The position numbers and the translations under genes were made by a program. Below the pieces are notes generated by a model. The model was given only the letters and a program-made list of their open reading frames with translations, was not told the origin of the DNA and did not search any database. DNA of 64,000 bases from Lingula anatina (Eukaryota; Brachiopoda; Lingulata; Lingulida; Lingulidae): the NCBI RefSeq assembly GCF_001039355.2, contig NW_019775358.1, forward strand, positions 179,370 to 243,369. The letters are read 5' to 3'. Of the stretch, positions 1 to 13,100 are shown piece by piece; position 1 is the first letter of the stretch, and every line of letters starts with the position of its first letter.

Positions 1-46
1 CCCCCCCCCCCCCAGAAAAAAAAAAAAATAATAATAATAATAATAA

Positions 47-120
<74 letters not shown>
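1..120. repeat. Compound poly(C)-poly(A)-(TAA)n tract
   Basis: The window opens with a run of C, then A, then TAA/TAAA units to about position 120. The same C-run followed by A-run arrangement recurs at 10579, 11408, 44591, 48388 and 61290, so this is one member of a scattered compound microsatellite class rather than a gene feature. Confidence 0.9.
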
Positions 121-122
<2 letters not shown>

Positions 123-1917
123 GTATAAAAGGTAAGGGCTGAATAAAATACTGGATTATTTTTGGGTGATAACCGGTCTAAAAAGTAACTGTTACAGTAG
201 TGTATGCTTCTCACATATATAATTTGAACTGTTTAATACAGAGCATGCTAAAATGGACCAGTTATTGCATTACAGCATTCAGAAACCTTACTAATACTTC
301 CACACCATACCAAAATGCTGAGAATATTAACACAAAACTGGGTCCAGTTTCACAAAATAAATAATTTAAAAGATAAAAGTTGTTTTTACTTTTGTTTAGA
401 AAGATTGCTACATCAGTCTGCCACCAGATCAATATTCATAAACATTCAAGGTCAAAATAACCACATACTGTACAGTGTATATCAATTATCATTCTAATTA
501 AGAACATGGAACTCACATAAGCATATATCAAAATGAACATTCACACAATGCTATCACAAATTGGAGCATGAAGGATTCACATGTCTCTTTAGTTATATAC
601 TACAGTGAAAAATAACCACAAATCATAAATATCTTGTTCAGCACATAAAGATCCAATGAGCATAAAGTTAATGTGAGAGTTCAGAATACTAGACGCATTA
701 CCACAAGCCAAGTCCTTGAGGGCTTCACATGTCTACTGGTAATAAAACAAGTCTCATCTTTTCACATGTTCACCTCAACCTGATGCCAAAGGTATGAATT
801 CATATACCTTATAGTATATATGCCAAGCATTGTTGACCTGCCAGGAATATTGGCAAATGAGGTAACATGATGATAATGTTTATACCTGATGTTTATATAA
901 ATATATACACTGGGCAAGTGCACAGTATATAATGGTGACGTATCACAGATGATGTTTAACAGGGATGTGCATCTTGGGTTGTTACCAGAATATATGTTTT
1001 CATTTATGGCTCTGGCTGGTAAAACATTTACGGGAAATATAGCCAGATGTTTAGCTCATAGTCATATTTGAGTTAAATATTTTTTAACAGTAATGACTCT
1101 AAACGTGACTTGAAATAGGGATTACCTCTATCAAATTTCACCTTAAACTGAAATTAATGAACACCCTAAAACAAAATCCAGAGCATTCTTTAAACTACTC
1201 AAGTCAACCATTAATAATAAGGCAGCAAGCAAAGAACCAGAACTTAATCAAAACACATAATGACAACTTACAAAAAATACCTTCAAAACCTGGTCTTCTC
1301 CTCGGACTTCAGAAATACCTGCCAAGTTAAAATTTTCCGAAATACAGCAACCACACAAATCTTTATATTCCTATATATTATGATAGCAACCCTGAATGAT
1401 TCAGACTTCAAAAGATAAACACAACATCACTTTCTCCCATCCTAGCTCGCTTTTCGCTGGGAAGGTACCTTGAAGTACCTTGGCGTAATCGAGGATAAAT
1501 GTCAACATACCTGCCAGCAGCAGATATATTTAAACCATCCGCCCACCACAACTCACACATATTCACCATTGGGGCACATCATATTTCACTAGCTGTACAT
1601 TAATCTTATCCTGATTCATAGTAGGGCCTATGATATATTGTGATTCAGAGTGCTTAGGTCATGTATGTTACGTCAGCTAACCAGGGGCAGGGCCCATACT
1701 TAATCATGCAGGGCCCTCTTGTGTATGTTACATCAGCGGACTATATAGGAAGTCTTTGTTATTTCCATTAGAACCTCACCTTCGGTGCATTAAGATACTG
1801 GGTTATAGGATACAGGTCAAAAACATGTCACATGCCAGAAAAATTAATATATAGTTTCAGTACCAGTGATTCTAATATATGAAGTTACTAGTAAATGGGA
1901 AGTCTTCACCTCCATGC

Positions 1918-1918
1918 A

Positions 1919-1950
<32 letters not shown>
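1918..1950. repeat. (CA)n microsatellite
   Basis: Near-perfect CA dinucleotide run with a few T interruptions at its edges. Confidence 0.9.
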
Positions 1951-2611
1951 TGCACACATCTTTTCCAGTCTATTATATATATCTCAAGTCAAACAAGGCC
2001 GAAATGTTTGGTCTGAAATAATTCTGTAAAACTTGCCATAGTGCTAAGCCTACCTGGGATTAACCTGCATTACCACTGTGAGAGCAGGATGACACACGCA
2101 TGCTATAAATACATATCCCACTGCTGCACTGCAGGAGTAGAACCTAACCACTACCAGACTATACCTTGGAGGAGCCCCTTTCACTGGGCCAAATTTGTGG
2201 ATTGTTTTCCTTTAATTATCAAGGCAATTTACCTTTATCCATTTTTTGACCTTTGCCATGGCAAAACCGTCAAAGTATCTTTAGAGCAAATACAAATAAC
2301 GAGGAAGAGCCCTTCTCAGTTTTTCTTATAAATTTTTGCAATCATCTTAGAAAATTGAAAATAAAATCCAACCAATCAGGTGCATGTATTGTTTTAGTAG
2401 CTCAAGTTGAGGCAGTGCAAGTTTACAGGACTGCCAACATTGTAGTTCTCAAAACACTTGCGTAAGTTTGTCTTGTTTTTAATAATAAAAGATGTACTGT
2501 ACACCTAAAAATAGAGAAACTGTAGTCAAAAATACACCGACAAAATCAGCTAATAACATGCAGAGTTGGCATGCCTAGCTTCTGACTGTCTGGCAATAAG
2601 GCCACATCAGG

Positions 2612-2810
2612 CCACTTTCACAACCAATTGATCTGCTGATTAACTAGTTCACAGATCAAATATGGTGCACATTTAACAATTGATTCCCCTACCCTCCCAT
2701 GCCGTCCAAGCAGGGGCAGAGCAATTAAATCTTTGCAAGCTTTCAAGAAGGTCACGCCATATTTGATCCACAGACTAGTTAGTCTGGGGATCAACTGGTT
2801 GTGAACACTG
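2612..2810. mobile_element. MITE-like palindromic element
   Basis: The left arm (from about 2612) and the reverse complement of the right arm (ending about 2810) match over roughly 55 bp with a few mismatches. Both contain a TTCACAACCA-type start, a central AACTAGT and the block GGATCAAATATGG or a close variant. The 85-bp centre has no coding potential. Long imperfect terminal inverted repeats around a short non-coding core are typical of a non-autonomous DNA transposon. I could not fix a target-site duplication. Confidence 0.65.
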
Positions 2811-3308
2811 CCTAACAGAGTTAAAAGACAAGCAGGTGAGGAAATGTTTGCAAAGTTCTGCAATGAATACACCTCAGACAGAAGACAGCTTGGTTCAGTT
2901 AAAATACACGCCGCAGGCACGGGTGCTGCACTTTACTGACTAGATACCTCTTCTTCTGACCTTGTTTACAGTGCAGGTAAAAGAAAAGGTATCATGTTCT
3001 TGGCATATAGTAGATACCACTTGAAAAGCACCCTGAGAGTGCAGACCTCCACTCATCATTAATACACAATTATTCAGAATTGCATCACCATCAATATCTA
3101 ACCGATTCAGAGTTGGCCCATTTCAGACATCTTTTGAAAATATGAACCGTAACTTTTCAAGGCCAGTGGGGTTTCTCCATTCTATACACAGATCCAATCA
3201 ATATGATAACCCTCTCTGGTAAAATACAGGCATATTCCTCTGCAGCCAAGCCACTTAGTAGAAAACCACACAGCAATTAATTAATCTGTTAAGCCTTTGG
3301 TGACTGGT

Positions 3309-3310
<2 letters not shown>

Positions 3311-3340
<30 letters not shown>

Positions 3341-3353
3341 ACACACACACACA

Positions 3354-3390
<37 letters not shown>
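3311..3390. repeat. (CT)n-(CA)n microsatellite
   Basis: CT dinucleotides switch to CA dinucleotides at about 3340. Confidence 0.9.
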
Positions 3391-3393
<3 letters not shown>

Positions 3394-4542
3394 GTAAAAA
3401 TTTTACTAGTAGTTCAAAACCCATCTAAGTGTGACATCTGTTACATTGCTTAAGTTTTATGATCATATTCTTCTCCACCTTGGCAGCCTTAACATTCAGT
3501 ACCACACTTTCTGCCGACTTAATGAGGAAGCTGTTTAGCTCATAAATGTGGCAACCTTTTTTATCAGTTCATATTTTGTTAACCCCGACTACAAATTTAC
3601 CGATCCTCACACAATCAGCCCGACTTCCTTTAAATCTGAGCAATAAAACTGGAGTACTGTAGGTAGTTCAAGGGCACAAGCTATATAAATTTACAATAAA
3701 ATGCTGTCTTTTTAAAATTCACCTTCATTAAGTCTATATCAATGTGTATTGCAAATTACAATTTTTACTAGTTTATAATACATTACAATCCCTTTTCACC
3801 CAAGGCTTCATCAATATATAATTTCAATATTTTAACCATGAAATTAACTTGGCTCCTCTTGATCAGATACTGCTCGTCATGTTATTTAAACATAGCTGTC
3901 ATTAATCTGACATACTATGTACACTGAATTCACAGTGTAAGTTAACAGACATACATCTAAATAACTTACCTGAGTATATATAGAGTAATTCTTCTATTCC
4001 TCTCAACAGCCAAAGTAAAATAATCCAATAATCCCGTACTGTTCACAATAGACATAAACTTATCAATCTGAAAAATCTGTTTGCTAAAAGCACTCCAATA
4101 CTTATCTTACTCACAGTCACAGACCAAAAAAGAAATATGGTTTGTTATATAAGAGTTTATAAGTTTCCTAAAGTTTATAGTTCTAGATGATGTGCTCTTG
4201 ATGGGCACTTAGACGAAGATCAGACTAGAACACTGGAGAAAGCTGTCACGCTGTGATGAGACAATCTTACTAATGACTGTCCCCTGCAGGTGAACACTGC
4301 CACGGAACAGGAAATGACATTCTTACATGGATTGGAGTAATGTTTTTTCCTTAATTTCCTCTCCCACATGAGCCCTATTTTAATAAACAACGATTACTAC
4401 AATTTGTGGCTCCTTAAAACTGCTACAAAAACAAAACTACTAGTAGGAGTTTTAATTCTGAAACACCGCGCCTAAAAATCAATGTTTCAACCTGAATTGT
4501 ATTAATTTTGCTGTATAAGTAGTATCTCTAACAGTGGAAAGC

Positions 4543-4546
<4 letters not shown>

Positions 4547-4574
<28 letters not shown>
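4547..4574. repeat. (GA)n microsatellite
   Basis: Uninterrupted GA dinucleotides. Confidence 0.9.
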
Positions 4575-4576
<2 letters not shown>

Positions 4577-4880
4577 AGTTTAACTCACATACTAGTATTG
4601 TTCCAACTTAAAACCAGTCTGAATGTTGCTCGAGGGTTTTTTCCCACCTGACTGTTCATTTCACCACATGATATTTATTTAGCTGAATGACTATAACCTC
4701 ATGTCGTGTGGTTAAATGGTAGTCATGCTCTAAATATGTTCATCTAAATACCTAATTTTTCATTTTCTTTAAAAACCTTTTCTGTTAATAGAATTGTATG
4801 TGTGTATGACTGGTTAGTGATGATATTAGATGGTGACAAAACTTCAGTGTAGCCATGCTACTGTACTGTGAGGTGGAGGT

Positions 4881-5033
4881 GCTGTCAGGTGACTGGATGC
4901 TGTGATCATGTGACAGGTGTAGTCATGTGACTGGATGTTGTGATCATGTGACAGGTGCTGTCATGTGACTGGATGTTGTGATCATGTGACAGAAGGTGCA
5001 GCCATGTGACTAGATGTTGTTATCACATGGCAG
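4881..5033. repeat. Minisatellite, about 38-bp unit, four copies
   Basis: Four head-to-tail units share the core GTGACTGGATGTTGTGATCA with small substitutions; the last unit is the most diverged. No coding frame is maintained. Confidence 0.85.
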
Positions 5034-7666
5034 CGGGGTATCAAATGGTGGGGTGGGGGGTAGTGTCTGTAATTCAATTATTATTTGCTTGGGACCTTAT
5101 GTAAACATTTTCAATGCATAAAACATAAATGTTTGTGCTTGAAAGAGAGAGAGAAAGAGGCAAAGGGAGATTACATTACACTACGTTTAGTCCAAATTGC
5201 CAAAAGTTCATTCAATTCTATTTTATCTTAATGATAATTTTCACTTGCCAGCCTCTCTTTCTCTGGGGAGGAATAAATAAATATATCATGTCTACATAAT
5301 GGCTCTTGTTTAAATTCATGTTCTTTACATAACAAATGCAGCATTTCTTTCAAAATAATTCACCCATAAAAAGAAGAGACAGCCATTCTGCACTCCATGA
5401 TCTGTAACATTTGATATATCTTATTCTTCCATAGACTTAAAGAATAAGATCATATTCTTAAACCATGTGTCTAACACCATGTTAAACCTCACTTCTTTAA
5501 TGTTGTTTTCTTTTTTTTATCAAACTGTTTTATTTGCTCATTTCTCAGCCAATATTTCTATTTACCTGGAAAGCCTTCCTACGCTTACCTACAGTTACCC
5601 ACGTCAGTAGTATAAAAGTGGGCTAATCACCTGACTGCTGCACCTTCTGCCTCACCTGGCTGATACTAGTAAACACATTGAGTGGATCTTCCTCACTCTA
5701 CTGTATGCTCTCTGAGCCAATAACATTATACTGAGTGCTTTGGAGATGGGAAAAGGTTATATATATTATATATATTATATATTTTTGATACAGATAGAAT
5801 TCCTAAGGGCAGATTCTAAAAAGGGCATCTACGACTAAAGACTGGTTTAAACTTCAAAACCATATTTTAATGTATTTTGACAAAACATAAATTAGTATTT
5901 AGTCTATATATGATTTACTGAACCACTTTAGCCTTTAAAAGTTAATAGGACCTGCAGCGAATATGGCCTCAATTTGCAAAACGTTATATTAATTCAATCA
6001 CCTATAAACCAGTTTGGCTGCACTACAGGTAAAAACATGTTTATTTTAGTAAACTACTGCCTACTAGTAATTTTTCCTGAACAGAACTAAACCAAAAATT
6101 TCCAGTTTTAATTATATCTTCTTATTTATTTAAGTAGGTATTTTAATACCATAAACATTCTTCTAGGACACCACCCTACGCACCATCCAGAGGCCGTCTT
6201 GTAACCAAGAATACAAATCCCCCCTCACTATCAACCCCAGCCCCCATCGTGTTCTTTCAAATTCAAACCATGCGTAGTTGAAGACACTGGGTAATTTTCT
6301 TACCAAAAGGTCACATGAACTTTACTGCTACTTTTTAATGTGACATGCCCATTTCGCATGAACATCAAAACAAAAATCAAAAGCATTAAAATAAGTTGTT
6401 TTTGGTCACTGATACACTAACAGAGGACATACATACATATTAAATTTTTTCCCTTGTATAATTATTATAAAAAAAAAAAAACATTTTTAACCTAACCTGA
6501 ACCTATAAATCTATACAATTTGTGAGCTGCTGCAATATGTACAGTACTTGAGAAACAGGTTCTGAATCAAGGACACATACCCTTTGAATATCAAAATAAA
6601 ATTAATTTTGATGCAAACAGACTGGTTTCAGACTAAACTGCAACGGCAAAGGATCCAATTACTAGTACTGTGACAATGATGTTAAGGGCTAGCTACAGTA
6701 GTGTTCAGTGAAACATCTTCCTAGACTCACCTATGTGATCAATTAAATCCCACTTTAAAGCTTTTAATTATTACTAAAATAGTTCTTGACAGCTTGTGCA
6801 AATTAAAGACATCAAAATGAGACTAATTATAATTTAATGGCTGGTAATTCAGATTGACCAATCTATGACATCATAAAAGATCTTAACCAGGCAAGGTTGA
6901 ACAAAACCTATTCTTGAGGTCCACCTTACATACTATCACTTCCTCCCCAGTTAATTTGTCTATGGCGTGACTGGTGACAATATGGCAGAATGTGTCAGCG
7001 TGAGCTGTTTAGTTGTTTTAAAATATGAATCACAAGCAGATGCTGTACAGACCATCTAAAACATGTCCTCTTCCAGTTGCAATTGCCATTACCAAGAGAA
7101 AGTGCAACAAAAAATTCACTTAAATTGTACCAGTTCATGATTCGTTTTCTGATGGAAAGTGAAGAGTAAAATGGAAAACAGAATGTAAATCCATGTTCGT
7201 TCATAGTGTGTGTCTGTCAGAATGACCAGGTGTGTGTTAGTGTGTATGTGTCTGAATGAACATGTTCAAACATGCATGTTGAAGAGCAGGGGAGAGAGGG
7301 GGTAGCTAATATTTATGAAAAAACTCACAGATAAAATTTAATAGGGGGAGGTAATATACATATAGCAACATACCATCAGGGAAAACCCACCTCTCAGACT
7401 ACGTAATTTATCACACAACTTCAGATATATGAGAGAAACTATTACAGTAATCCCTCTATTTGGTTTTTGTTCAGGTCCAGATAGATGGTTGTCTGGAAAA
7501 GATGACTCATAATACCATACCCACCCTATGTGGCCTAGGGGACCATACTATATCAAGTATGGCAGGTGTAAATTTTAAATGCCATTTGGGTTTTTAAACT
7601 TTGCAATCATGAAAATACATAGTTAATTCCTGAGAGACTTAGGTGACCAAGGTGCTTGTGTGCGTG

Positions 7667-7693
7667 CACGTGTGTGTGTGTGTGTGTGTGGGG

Positions 7694-7772
<79 letters not shown>
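7667..7772. repeat. (GT)n-(GA)n microsatellite
   Basis: About 20 bp of GT repeats, a G-run, then about 80 bp of perfect GA repeats. Open frames on both strands here are only dinucleotide repeats read as Arg-Glu or Leu-Ser. Confidence 0.95.
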
Positions 7773-7775
<3 letters not shown>

Positions 7776-9329
7776 TCTCAGTACACAAGAACATCCTAAC
7801 AGATATAAACTAAAATTTATAACAAATAGCACTCCCAAAGCTAATATATCCTTTGAAACCAGCATTTCATGCACTTTGTCATTAAATAAATAAAATAAAT
7901 ATATCCTTAACCCATGTGCCACTCCACTCCAATCTCATACTTCAACAGTATATATACAATTCACTTTATAGTCCCTATCCCAATACAGCACAATGACAGT
8001 GACAAGTGCATGAAGTTACATGTATACGTGAAAAGTTTTTATATCCTTTATTTTAAAACCTTCCCAAAACAGTTTGCAATATACTTCAATTTAATTCACA
8101 CTTCAATCTTATTTTTTAAAAAAAATCTACATATAGGTACTATGCTCATGAGGTTAACCAAGGCAGTGTATGGCTTGCATACTGATGACTTAATGTCACC
8201 CTTTAACGTCACCTTCACAATAACCATTATACAGCAGTGACGCAAAAGCTAGGCGTTATGAATAGCTTGGGCTTCACAAACTGTCAACCATATACTCCCT
8301 ACAATAACTGAACAGAATTTATTTCAAACTTGATTATTTGGGTTATGTTTAAATCAACTTCAAAAACAGTCGAATATTTGTCTTGTCATTCAAGTAATTT
8401 AAGACTTGTCACTGATTTTGGCTTAATAGTTCCTGAACATTACTCTGGAGTGTCTACAAACAATATTATTATCTCAACAGTAGAAGTTTCAACAGGCTGT
8501 TGTTGTGATACTTTTCTTAGTTTACGATAATAAAGTGTCTTCGGTAAGAGACTAAATAAAGCAGGAAGGGTGAACACTAGTACTTATAACTTTTAAATAA
8601 GTAGTATTTTTAATACTTAACTCATTTTTCACAACAAAATTAAAGTATTTCAATGTTCCATACTCCAGTAAAAAACTCAATGACTCAAACACTAAATCAG
8701 GCAAAGAGCTGATACATTTTAACTAGGCCAATTTTTTAACAAACTGATTAGATAAGGTAATTCAATAGTCCAGGGGCACACGTTCAAGGTTAAATTTATC
8801 TGGAGACAAGTTTATTTTTCCAGGAAGCCTATTGATGATTGATATAGTTGAGTAGCAAATGCTAGCGTTTTTTTGTACAAAGATCTTATCATTATTTTTC
8901 TGCATTGATATCCACATCACTACTTATAACAAGCAAAATCATTAAATTGAGAAAATAGTAAATGGTGACTATCTAAGTAAATAAAAACATATGCATCCTG
9001 GTTTGTATTTCTTCTGTGGCAGAAAATTTGGTTATCAGATTAAAATCTTTTCACTTTTCTCTTTAAATTATCATCGGCAAGGAAGGGATACTAGTAGTGA
9101 TATTGGACAAAAAGATCTTTCTTCTTGAGAAACTTAATTGAATGGAAAATGAAAGCAGACTGTAACTTCGTGGTAAACAATTTGAAAAATAAAATCAATA
9201 TATGTAAATTGAAGTGGAATATCCCAGATATGCTTTCAGATAGTGATTATTAGTTTTGATTCAAATGGTTCCATACAAATATGCTGATAAGCACAGCGTG
9301 TTAGATTTCAGACCACAATGTTCAACTGT

Positions 9330-9580
9330 ACTTTGACCGAATGAGAGGGGAATTCCATTTTATTTCAGCCACTTTTGGTTTACTGTCTAATTTTAGTAAT
9401 TGGGTTTCTACGTTTCTAAGTGGACTACGTATATATATATCCTTATATTATTATATAACTTTTTATGTAATGGTGGTGGTTAAATACATGAGTATTTATT
9501 TATTTATTGGTATATTGATATATTGAGTTGTGTTGTACAAAGGTGTGAGAATCAATAAAGAATCTGAATCTGGTTTCTTT
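9330..9580 (+). mobile_element. Possible 3' tail of a non-LTR retroelement
   Basis: The stretch ends with GTGTTGTACAAAGGTG, then an AATAAAG signal and a short GAATCT direct repeat. A polyadenylation-like motif followed by a short oligomer repeat resembles the 3' end of a CR1/RTE-class retroposon. No reverse transcriptase is present, so this is a suggestion only. Confidence 0.2.
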
Positions 9581-9708
9581 TTCTCGCTGGTATGATTCTA
9601 CTGCCTAAACCAGGATCTAAAAAAATTAGCGAAGAGACTTAATACCCCGAAGTCAAGCCGCACTAACCCAATAACATCACTGGTAAATTAAAAATGTAAA
9701 CGTCTTAC

Positions 9709-9800
9709 CTGAAACAGCTTCAGAAAGCGCTTGAAAGCCTTGTATCGACAGCAGCAGTCTTGTAAGCGTTGTCACGAATAGCCCCGTCTGTATCGAAAGA
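9709..9800 (-). other. Putative non-coding first exon of a leftward gene
   Basis: On the minus strand a good 5' splice site (CAG|GTAAGAC) sits at 9709/9708, preceded by a comparatively GC-richer stretch about 90 bp long without ATG. It lies about 300 bp from the CLP1 start and points away from it, as a 5'UTR exon from a shared promoter would. No downstream coding exon was found within the window, so the gene itself is unidentified. Confidence 0.3.
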
Positions 9801-10104
9801 CCGTGACCTTGAACATGTATTTTTAAAAAGTGTTCTTTCAAAAATATTTTCGTCGATTTTTATTACCTAAAATGCATACTTCCTTCAATTAAAATATTTT
9901 AAATAAGCACAATCAAAATCAACATAACTAGCAAATAAAATTCCAAGTCTCGTGATGACGCTAATAAAGACGAGACTTAGAAACCAACATGTCTGCGCCC
10001 GTGGAGTGAACTGTTTTACCTAGAGTCTGTGCAATTTCTTAAATTTTGATTGCACCCAAATGCCTTAGGTGGATATACGTGACTTTGAAATATCCCCTGG
10101 CAAT
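9801..10104. promoter_or_regulatory. Probable CLP1 promoter, possibly bidirectional
   Basis: This is the interval between the putative leftward first exon and the CLP1 initiator ATG. I see no clear TATA box. The initiator lies in the context CAATATGGCAGAGG, an ATGGC arrangement also seen at the ZAK and TEX10 starts. The assignment rests on position only. Confidence 0.35.
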
Positions 10105-13100
10105 ATGGCAGAGGACAAAGGCGAAGTACGTTTTAAAAACACGTTTTAACATATATCTCATTGGCGGTGTAATGTCCACTATCGAAATCAAATGCTGCTC
10201 TTACCTTAGTTTTCAGTCTTACGATGTTTACATGCTCACGATACCCTTTCCAGTGGTTAGGGTACAGTGAGCATATAGGGCTGAAAACTTCTGCAAATGC
10301 AGCTCTCAATAAAACTAGTAACAGCAATGCACATTTGAGTTCAAATACAATAATTGTGAATGCATAATAATGCTTTAATGGACGAAAGACTGGGTTAAGT
10401 TTTAAATTAAATTATTGATCGGTAAGGACCACCCTCAAAAATGAATGCATCTTCTTTTGTTTTTACTGTAGGATAAAGAAAAGGTCACACACAAACTGGA
10501 ACCAGACACAGAGCTAAGGTTTGAAGTAGAAGCAGGAGCAACTGTTCAGCTCGAGGTAATGGGTACTAATGCCATATGCCCCCCCCCCCCCAAAAAAAAA
10601 AAAAAAAAAAAAAAACTTAATTAGTTAAATTTCAAATTTATTTGCGTGATGCCTTTGATCAATTTCTTTGTTACCTGTACATGAATTATTTTAGCAATTT
10701 GCTGAACGAGTTGTAGTGATTTTTATTCAGAGCTATCATTTTGATGATTATTTTTTAAATTTTTAGCTCACAAAAGGTCTTGCAGAGGTGTTTGGCACAG
10801 AGCTAATTCTGAACAAGAAGTGTACATTTCAAGGAGGCTCCAAGCTTGCAGTGTACACCTTCCATGGCTGCACAGTCACTATATCCTTTGATAAGACAAC
10901 TTTTAAATTGTTTTTCAAATAAAAAGAAGGAGACTTTGATTAAAGGCGTGTCTGAAAGGTAATGGAGCTGTTGTCATTTCAATTCCAACCAACAAATTGC
11001 TTGGTTTCCACTTGAAGGTAATCTCCTTTAAAACTAATATGTTTTTGAGTTTATGATGACCTCCTTTGAGCAGGAAGCCATGTTAAATTATTATTGTCCC
11101 TTTTCCATCCATATCTAAGACTGCACAATCATTCCTGATAATTAAAAAGGCAGACCTTTTATGTATATTTTGCATTAGGTGATTCTTTATTTTTCCTGGA
11201 GAGTGGTTAATTTTTAGTTATAATTATGTCCTTGACGTAGAGTACCTAACAGGAAAGACAGAATCAGCATATATTGCAAAGGAAACCCCGATGACTATGT
11301 ATGTCAACACACATGCAGCCTTGGAACAGATGAGACAGAAAGCTGATGAAGAATTCACACGTGGACCAAGGGTAAATTTTCTTGTATACACAAAAAAATT
11401 AAATTTTCCCCCCCCCCCCAAAAAAAAAAAAAAAACGTGAATTGAAGAATTGATTGACATTTGGTACTTTTNACTGTATACCCATTCCTGTTACTTCAAA
11501 GACAGATCTTGTAGATATACATAATTTTCATTAACTGATTTTTTTATTTTTTCCGAAGAGTGATTAATTTTTAGTTATAATTATGTCCTTGACGTAGAGT
11601 ACCTAACAGGAAAGACAGAATCAGCATATATTGCTAAGGAAACCCCAATGACTATGTATGTCAACACACATGCGGCCCTGGAACAGATGAGGCAGAAAGC
11701 TGATGAGGAATTCACTCGTGGACCAAGGGTAAATTTTCTTGTATACACAAAAAAATTAAATCCCCCCCCCCTAAAAAAATGGCTTGAGAAATTGATTGAC
11801 ATTTGGTACTTTTTGACAAGTTAATACATATATGAATTTGGTTGGGACATGCCAGATGGTCTGAAGAAATATACAGTTCTATAATACTTAATATATTAAT
11901 TTAAAAACAGTAATCTGGAACATCGGCCATTTGAACAGTTTAGTCATTTTTTTAATTTTGTATTAAAACTATATCACACACCTGTATTCAAATATATAAT
12001 TATTAAATGAATAACTATATTTAAAAAAGAATAGGTCATATTCTAAATATCATATTTTTCTGTCCACAGGTAATGGTAGTTGGTCCCACTGATGTGGGCA
12101 AGTCCACAGTCTGTCGTATGTTACTGAACTATGCAGTAAGAATGGAGAGAGCACCTATATATGTAGACTTGGATGTTGGCCAGGGAAACATTGCCATACC
12201 AGGGACAATAGGTAAAACTTGTTGGTTTTAACCTGAGTTTTGTAAATGAGAGACATATAAACTAACCCTAAAGGGCCTCAAGCAGGATAAAACCAGTGCT
12301 TGCTTTGCAGAGGAACCATAGTCACTTTGACTGTTCTTTTGAACATTATGCAGTTAACTCTTAGTATTTGCCTAGTGTTATGAAATAACCCCTTAAATTC
12401 TGATGACCACCAAGCCAGCATAATAAAAATGTTTAAATAGCAATATTATGTAAAACCATCTTCAAGATGACATTCACTCCATTCAGTATAATACTTTCCG
12501 TAGTCAGCCTCTGATAGGGATCAAACAATATCTTCATTCTGTATTTCAGGGGCCCTGATAGTTGAGCGCCCAGCCAGCGTGGAGGAGGGATTCTCCGAGG
12601 TTGCTCCTCTTGTGTTCCACTTTGGCCACAAGTCCCCTGGTGACAATCTCACTCTGTATGATCTCCTGATATCACAGCTGGCAGAGATGGTCAACCTCAG
12701 GTGTGAGTCCAACAAGAGAGGTCAGTGTCTCATGAAGTATTTTTTTTATGCTAATAGAAAGGTTTATTAAAAATAAGGGAAAAAATCAATGTATTCCATA
12801 CGCAATGAATCCTCTTTGGCAGCAATGAACAAGTGCAGTTTTGTTCTCCATTGGCTAAGGACTTATTGTTAGAGGATTTAGCAAGAAATGTTGATTCTAA
12901 ATGTCAGTGGACAGTGGGTATAAAAATATTAAAATGTGTGAATTAAAATTTATCAAAATTATTGTCTTCATTTCAAAGTGGAATTTAAGCCTGGCCCTAT
13001 AATTATTTCAGATCTTTTAATTTTAGGTACTCCAAGTTATAAAACTCGGCGCTGTTTGGTGTCTCAATAAAAGATAAATAATAAACCATGAGTTTTAATT

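Larger units (their letters stand above)
121..9700. other. Gene-poor stretch, no supported coding region
   Basis: I see no conserved protein, no chain of exons and no RNA gene here on either strand. Open frames are short and of biased composition, several of them crossing microsatellites. The stretch holds the simple repeats, the palindromic element at 2612-2810 and the minisatellite at 4881-5033 listed separately. It could be the first intron of a leftward gene whose first exon lies near 9709-9800, or simply intergenic DNA. Confidence 0.6.

Noticed and set aside
2618-2920. Minus-strand 100-codon frame
   Set aside because: It mostly covers the MITE-like palindrome at 2612-2810.
7623-7922. 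Open frames of about 77-99 codons
   Set aside because: They are GA/GT dinucleotide repeats read as Arg-Glu or Leu-Ser runs; no protein signal.
11224-11802. Minus-strand 73- and 78-codon frames nearly identical to each other
   Set aside because: They are antisense to the duplicated CLP1 exon 4.
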